A stretch of 64,000 nt of DNA from contig OY728163.1 of the NCBI GenBank assembly GCA_963277665.1, positions 1,904,274,644 to 1,904,338,643 on the forward strand. Reading direction: 5' to 3'. This DNA comes from Viscum album (taxonomy: Eukaryota > Streptophyta > Magnoliopsida > Santalales > Viscaceae). Below, piece by piece: positions 57,950 to 64,000 of the stretch (positions within the stretch are counted from its first letter, which is position 1; each line of letters starts with the position of its first letter). Position numbers and translations under genes: made by a program. The notes beneath the pieces were generated by a model. That model was not told the origin of the DNA. It saw only the letters and a program-made list of their open reading frames with translations, and ran no database searches.

Positions 57950-58910
57950 ACTACTGAAGATGTCCCATCTTGCCCCAAGATTGGCACTCCAATGGGTCTC
58001 TCTGACAATGTGGCCTCGTATGCCTGCTCTTCCCGCACTAGTAGCACACCACCTGAATACCAGAAGAAGTATCCCACCTACTACGATCTCTACATGTAGA
58101 CTCCCTACGGCGCTTCTTATTGTCAGTCTGAGGGGTACAAACTCCGGATGCCAAACCGACCTGTATCACAACTCCAAAATCCCTCAGATTGCGTTCCGTG
58201 ATCAACACCTGGTTGACTATAGAGGTGATGAAAGTCAACCTGAAGAAGTTCACCTGATATCGGATGTCATGCCTGAGACCATTCTCAAACGTCCTCTCCA
58301 GGAATAACTCATCTCCCCCTGGAATGGGAGTGAAGCGTTGCAGCTCTGTGAAGTGAGAAGAATAATCCATAACTAAAAGAGTACCTTGCTCCAGACTCAT
58401 GAACTCTCGGGCTCAATCGGCCCTTAGAGTATCTGGGTAAAAGTATTCATAGAAGGCATGCTGGAACTCATCCCAAGCCATAACCTGCTGGCGTCCTGCC
58501 TGTGAGATCACATCCCACCATCTCTTGGCGGAATCCCGAAGCATATACATAGAGAGCTTCACCCTCCTCTCTGGAGGTGTCTCCGGATGCTCGAAGATAA
58601 ATAGCACAGCCTCCAACCATGAATCAGCAGCCCGAGGTCCTTCACCCCCTATGAAGGTGGGAGGATGTTGCGATTGGAAAACCCACGTCAGCTCTACCAT
58701 AGAAGGGGCAGGATGCAGTACTCCCCTGAAGGTTTGCATAAACCTCATGAAGCCCTCTCAAAACTGTGCATCAACACCTGTATCCAGAATAACGGCTGGT
58801 GCCAAGACTTGCACTATAAAATGATTTGCTGGTAGTTCCTGATCTTCCATGTCTAGTGTCTGGTCATTGATCTATAACTGACGTACAACTGGAGGACGTC
58901 TCAGTGGCAT
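57950..58910 (-). pseudogene. gypsy-2 gag with degenerate zinc knuckle
   Basis: The likely start is MPLRRPPVVRQL at 58910, broken by a stop after 12 codons. Then FMQTFRGVLHPAP, PPTFIGGEGPRAADSWLEA, AKRWWDVIS and FQHAFYEYFYPD (58413-58748), followed by SLEQGTLLVMDYSSHFTEL and PGGDELFLERTFENGLRHDI (58038-58400), which are the ordered capsid blocks of chromovirus Gag. Near 57970 CQSWGKMGH is what remains of the CCHC knuckle. Confidence 0.85.
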
Positions 58911-60268
58911 GATTGTGCAAGGTCAAACATACACCTTAGATCAAGATTAATAAAGACTGAAACTTAGAAGTGAAAGAAGGGAACATGAGAAAGAAAGAAT
59001 TTAATATTTCTAAAAGGTGGATACATGGCGTGTATAACTCCTACATAGTGTGTTCCCTTAAGCTTTCACATGGGCGTGTACTCCTACCAACCCGGGTCAT
59101 GTAAATCTCCATACACACGACATGTTCTCCCAAGACACGGTGTGTACTTGAATCACTTTCCCCTGCCCGATTTCTTTTACATGACTAACCCACACAGTTT
59201 CCCTAGAATAATACTACATGACTTGTTTGTGCTAGACACGGCATGTACTTGACGAACTTCACCGACCCGTGTTGTTAGTCACACGATTGGTTATATGGCT
59301 GAATCTACACGGCATGTTTGTGCCACACACAACATGTACTAAATAACAATTATCCACCCATGTTGTTGGTCACATGGTTGGACACATGGTATATACCCAT
59401 GACATGTACATCCGGTACACGGTGAGTTCCACCAAAGATTTCCCAATCCCGTGTCTCTTCCCCCACAGCTATGACATGGTTAGAGACTACATGCCGTGTA
59501 CATACAGTACATGGCATGTACTTAAGAAAAACTGTTCCTTCTCGAACAAAAGGATACATGTTGTGTATTTATCATTACACGCTGTGTATTCTGGGTTTTT
59601 CTGGACATTAAGCCTCAGAAACTACTCCAGAACCCAGAAAAACACTGAAATGAACATTAAAGTGCCAAAATCCAATCTATGAGGGTCCATTCTCCCCACG
59701 AATCAAAGCTTGACATCTTATACATGTCAAATACAACATAACAGAGCAATGATCCACCAAATTCTGGTCCATGAGGGCCCATAACACCTCAATAACCAAA
59801 GTTTGACGTTCATTCAAACGAAACCTTACATATTAGAAATACCCTATCAAATAACAGGTGTTCTATCAAGACATTTATCACAATAACATGCATATCTAGC
59901 ATAACATCTATCACAAAAAAATGAAATCAATAACTAATCCAAAATGGCATGGTAAGAATGTATGACATGTGATCTCTAGCAAGTGCCTATATGATTCATG
60001 AGATAGAATAACCCCATCTCGTTGGGTTTCAATAGAAATAGAATCTTAATAATATCAATAATAATAGAACAAAACATGTGAATCACCCAATGGTGAAATC
60101 AAATCAATTGTAATAATTGAAAAACCAGAAAAAATTGCAATAAACAAGGTAAATTGGCTTTCCCCTATACACAGGTTAGCTACTCCCAGACACATCTTAT
60201 TACCAAGTACCTATTCCATCCTATCCCTGACTATAGGCTCCAAACTGTAAACCAAGAAGAAAATAATT
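58911..60268 (-). other. gypsy-2 long untranslated leader with motif array
   Basis: 1.36 kb between PBS and Gag without a coding frame. Between 59020 and 59590 it holds about 14 copies of a tacacggtgtgtact-like motif. Confidence 0.6.
59020..59590 (-). repeat. Array of (t)acac(g/a)g(t/c)(g/a)tgtact motifs
   Basis: Examples are acacggtgtgtact (59137), gacacggcatgtact (59233), tacatggcatgtact (59509) and tacacgctgtgtatt (59576), spaced 15 to 75 bp. Four similar ones stand in the LTR (54000-54185), and more in element B (8160-8640). Confidence 0.7.
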
Positions 60269-60280
60269 CCTCAGATACCA
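60269..60280 (-). other. gypsy-2 primer binding site
   Basis: On the minus strand TGGTATCTGAGG, one mismatch from the tRNA-iMet complement TGGTATCAGAG, three bases from the LTR. Confidence 0.85.
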
Positions 60281-60283
60281 CTT

Positions 60284-62260
60284 TGTAATGTCCCGGTTCC
60301 GGGTGCCGCCCAGAGGTGCCTCGTACCCTATTGGTCACATGGTCTCAAACACATTTCCCCAAACGCCAGATGCTGCCGACTAGCAGCGAGGGCCTTGGGT
60401 GTGATAGTGAGGAAACTATGCCCTCATTGGCAAAGTAAAGCAGCAGAAGTAAACGGATAACAATAATGGAAGCAGTAATAATACCATACAATAGTAAATA
60501 GTGGAAGACTGAAAGTAAATAAAAAACTGCAGTATATATATATATCTAAATAATGATGCATGATACATGTATCTAGGAATGCATCCAAACAAGTCACAAT
60601 GCTGGAATACAGTACTAAACCAAAGTACATAGGAAAAACAAGTAAAAAACTCTTCAGCATCACAAGCCTCATCTTGGTCCCATGCTCTCCAGCTCCACAA
60701 CTGTCACGTACCTAAAGTACAAGGGTGCTTGCCCTTATCTAGACAAGAAGTAATATAATCTCTTTGGGCCCAAACGCATGACCCAAATAGGGTGTGAGAC
60801 AAATCCCAATAGGCAACCACCCAAAGATCTATGCCCAACAGTCAGTAAATATATATGGCAGACAATATGAAAAATGAAGCAATGGACAAGGAAGTACTCA
60901 AAAGTAAACAATCCTACATTTTCACTTAAACTCATTTTCATATATCAAGTAACCAGTTAATCAAAAGTAAGTAACCCTCTAGGAAGTACTCATGGCCTAA
61001 CCCCTCTGGTTCAATCAAAAAACACAAGAAACCCTCTAGGAAGTACTCACAGTCTAACCCCTCTAGTTTAACTTTAGCAAAGACTCTCTGAGGAAGCACT
61101 CACCGTCAATTTCCCTTATGGTCACGTATCGGTAACTATAGACACTCTGGGGATGAAATCAACGTCCAATTCCCATTTTGGTCTTGTAACGAAGAACTAA
61201 AGACGCTCCAAGGGAGCACAAAGTCCATACCCTATATGGTCTTGCAACGTAACAGTAAACAGACACTCTGGGGAAGCCCTCAGCGTCCATTCCCCCTATG
61301 GTCTACTACACTAGGTTCCCACAACCATGTGTAAGTCAATCATGCACAAACGGTATATAGAATCCAAAGTAAAACTCAAGAACTACTTGGCTAAACAGTC
61401 TACACTATATAACAACATCGGATAATATCACTCCATCCTAACAATACTAGGCATGGAAAACAAAGCAGCCTAATACACAAGGCTGGACCAAACGTTCAAT
61501 ATAAAGAAAACATGGGAAACACATCCACAACAAGGTAAATAACCCTATTTACAAACATAAATCCTCTACTCAGGAACACAAGTCATAGAATGTATCAACA
61601 GGGCTAAAACCATAAACACACAATACCCTGAATGAGGGTATTTGAGACTTTTTCACATATAACTCAAAGAATAACTACATAAAGTCACAAAACACCTACC
61701 TCAGCGTTGTATGATCGATATACGTGAACCTCAACCCTTGAATTTCTCTAGAATGTCGTAGATCTACAAAAACGATAAAAACTTTCAAACGAGGATATCT
61801 CATGAAAGAAGATGAATTAGGAAACAAGGCTCTAGAAGAAGGAAGGTCTTACTATGGTGATTCCAACGTAATCGACGACGGTCGAATCAGAGAACAGATG
61901 GAAAGTCGGGGGCTCAGAGAAGAATACACACTCTCGTTCACTCCCAAATAAGATGAACCTAGAAGAAGATCTTTTTTGTGAACGAGACACGACCCCGGTC
62001 CAATTTAACAATTACAAAGAAAAGTAAACGATGTATCCTTTTAAAGAACATGGTGTGTACTTTCATTTACCGAGCCCCACTTTAGGCGGCCTCCAGGTCA
62101 CCCCACAGGGCCATGTACTCGGCTGTTACACGGCCAATACACAGTCACCCGCAACAACTGGGAACATGGTGTGTACTCCTTAAATTTCAAGATTCTCCTA
62201 TTTTCTCAAAAACATCAAAAAACAAAACCCATACCTGAAAAGAAGGCCTGAGTTCTTACT
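60284..62260 (-). mobile_element. gypsy-2 right LTR (5' LTR), 1977 bp
   Basis: Starts tgtaatgtcccggttccggg next to the PBS and ends gttctta with a changed last base. It carries four to six ~62-bp tandem units (60970-61320) and a donor-like cacctacctca at 61693-61703. Confidence 0.9.
60970..61320 (-). repeat. ~62-bp tandem units, gypsy-2 right LTR
   Basis: Units contain gacactctggggaagc, cagcgtccattcccc and tatggtctcgtaacg in order, with one base in four or five changed between units. Confidence 0.75.
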
Positions 62261-62500
62261 GACGATGTGTCAATCCGATCAATATCAAATAAAAAATCGA
62301 TAATAGAAGCTTGAATGAGAATAATAATAATAATAAAATAAAAAAGAATATATGAGAGAGGGTGGGAGATGGGGGGAGAGTTAGGGGTGAATGACTCATG
62401 TGCACGGACCAATATCGTCTATATTTAGTTTTATTGGACAATCCAGTATAACTAGGATTATGACGTGTGTCTAAAAAAATGAAACCCATCCAATTGTAAA
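62261..62500 (-). mobile_element. Probable continuation of the outer LTR
   Basis: Begins with the gypsy-2 duplication gacga and goes on tgtgtcaatccgatcaat, gaagcttgaatgag. The link to 36643-51555 is by position only. An (aat)n microsatellite lies at 62318-62335. Confidence 0.4.
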
Positions 62501-64000
62501 ATATTTAAAAAAAAATTGTCATATTTTTATGAAAAACTCATTTTTACCCTTCTTTTATTGCATACATACAACTATAATCCATCATAAACAAATACACTCT
62601 TTTTAAGATTTAAAACAATAAAATTAGAACGTTTAAACAATTAATGAAATTTATTTATATGTAAAATAGATATTTGTTGTGTTTAACATAAAAGATAAAT
62701 TAATAATTTTAGAAAACTTTAAAAAGTATAATAATTATAATTTAAAAAAATAATAAATTTTCATAAAATTAGAAAAAATGCTTTAATCTATAAAAAAATT
62801 AAAATAATATAAAAAATTAATAAAATTCAATATCTATAAACTATAATGATTTATATTTATATCAATTTATAAAAAAATAATAACATCAAAAAATATAAAA
62901 TTCCTATAAATTTCTATTTTTAAAACATATTGACTTTTTTATTTTTTAATTAAAGTTGTAAAAAGAATTAATCATTGCAAGTGTAAAAAATATTTTTTGG
63001 GAAAGTCATTAAAAATATGCACTTAGAAAAATATAAGAAAACATTATTTGATTTAAAATTTTTATTAAAATATTATTTTGAAAGAATAAAATTTTCTCAA
63101 ATAAAGTGACACTTCTTATTTTTCAAATGTATAAACATTTTTATGGTGAAAAATTTTAATGGCATAAAAACAATATATTTTCTTAATGAAACTAAAAATT
63201 ATATTTTAAAAGATAAAAAATACTAATTAGAAGAAAAAATCACATTTTTATTTAAAGGGGAAAATTTCCATAAATTATTTCCATTATAAAAAACAAAATA
63301 AATAAAAAGGGTAAAATGAGAAAAAATAATTTCAATGAAAAATTGCACTAAAAATTTTAATGGGAAATTCTGTTTGAAAATTCGACTAAATAGTGGAAAT
63401 TTTCAATAGAAAATTCCTCTAGAAAATCTATTAGAATACTCACTAAAAACAACATTTCAAAACTCAATTCAAAAATTATATACTAAAAAAACCATTAGAA
63501 AATTGATTGGAAAATTCCATTATAAAATTTTACTTGAAAAATCTAATGGAAAAAAATCATTAGCAAAAAATTGAAATTTGTCATCGAATATTTATAGTGT
63601 ATAAAATATCAAATTCAAAGAATAATTTTTGTGAGCATGCCAAAAAAATCATTAAGATTTCTAGTGAAGTTTCTCTTGAAGTTCTACAATAAAAAAGTAT
63701 ATATTTATAAAACTACAATACATATTAAAAAAATTAACTTTTAATTAATATATTTATATAAATGAAATTATATATAATATGTATTACATTTTTTACCTAA
63801 AATTTATAAAAAAAAATATAATTTACCAATTAAAATGTATATAAAACATGAAAAAAACTGTAAATGAAATGTATATATTTAGTAAACATTATAATACATG
63901 CACTTATATGATATATTGAATACATATTTTTACAAAATCTATATAAATAAAAATTATAAATTCATTAAGTGTTCCAATGGAAGTTTCAATAGAACATCAC
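62501..64000. other. Very AT-rich stretch without recognised features
   Basis: A+T clearly above 80 percent, with repeated aaaatt, ataaaa words and many gaaaattc-like strings at 63340-63560. No gene, LTR end or RNA gene was seen. Confidence 0.5.

Larger units (their letters stand above)
51556..62260 (-). mobile_element. gypsy-2: complete decayed Ty3/gypsy chromovirus, 10.7 kb
   Basis: LTRs at 51556-54264 and 60284-62260 start tgtaa(c/t)gtcccggttccggg and end gttcttaca or gttcttact. The minus-strand interior shows gag, a degenerate zinc knuckle, protease, RT, RNase H, integrase and a chromodomain trace, with PBS next to the right LTR and PPT next to the left. The target duplication is GATGA/GACGA. 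All genes are broken. The left LTR is longer by about 0.7 kb because of a later insertion. It shares layout and leader motifs with element B, which looks like an older relative. It sits in the outer LTR that starts at 36643. Confidence 0.9.

Noticed and set aside
57960..58307. 115-codon plus-strand frame
   Set aside because: Antisense shadow of gypsy-2 gag.
1..64000. CRISPR arrays, bacterial operons, ribosomal RNA or intact tRNA genes
   Set aside because: None seen; the repeats are LTR, transposon or microsatellite type and the sequence is clearly plant nuclear.

Overview
This window looks like repeat-rich intergenic DNA from a flowering plant with a large genome. I found no intact host gene. 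Almost everything recognisable is transposable-element DNA: Ty3/gypsy chromoviruses with chromodomains and tRNA-iMet-type primer sites, one Ty1/copia-type solo LTR, two CACTA (En/Spm) DNA transposons, and a tRNA-headed insertion. Coding stretches are full of stops and frameshifts, and most of the window has lost CpG. The sequence does not fix the species.

Layout. Positions 1-1541 are the right-hand end of a minus-strand LTR that starts before the window; it lies against the 3' end of an old plus-strand chromovirus pol (1542-2090), its polypurine tract and a GT-rich LTR 'A1' (2200-6314). From 6315 to 26630 lies an old minus-strand element 'B' (two ~3 kb LTR-like copies around 1.7 kb of internal remnant). 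Its right LTR copy is split by gypsy-1 (12625-25087), a complete but decayed minus-strand chromovirus with ~3.7 kb LTRs, a CCCTT target duplication, PBS, PPT and recognisable gag, protease, RT, RNase H, integrase and chromodomain. From 26640 to 36316 runs plus-oriented GT-rich remnant DNA (LTR 'A2', a PBS-like site, a long non-coding leader), interrupted by a 1.48 kb copia-type solo LTR with a perfect AAAAG target duplication (30846-32323).

From 36643 an outer minus-oriented LTR has served as a landing pad: a 1.37 kb non-autonomous CACTA (37019-38388, TSD AAG), a 12.2 kb CACTA (38640-50861) carrying a decayed Transposase_24-type gene whose exon is split by a 4.2 kb CpG-rich gypsy-type solo LTR (41908-46118), then gypsy-2 (51556-62260), whose left LTR contains a further ~0.7 kb SINE-like insertion with a 15-bp duplication. 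The last 1.7 kb is very AT-rich and unassigned.

The most interesting signals are non-coding: two structured, CpG-retaining modules in the transcribed part of the gypsy-1 LTR, each presenting a 10-nt palindrome as retroviral RNA-dimerisation sites do; splice-donor-like motifs at comparable places in several LTR families; an array of GCGC-core motifs in the copia-type LTR; and short GTGTGTAC-type motif arrays in the leader and LTR of gypsy-2 and element B.
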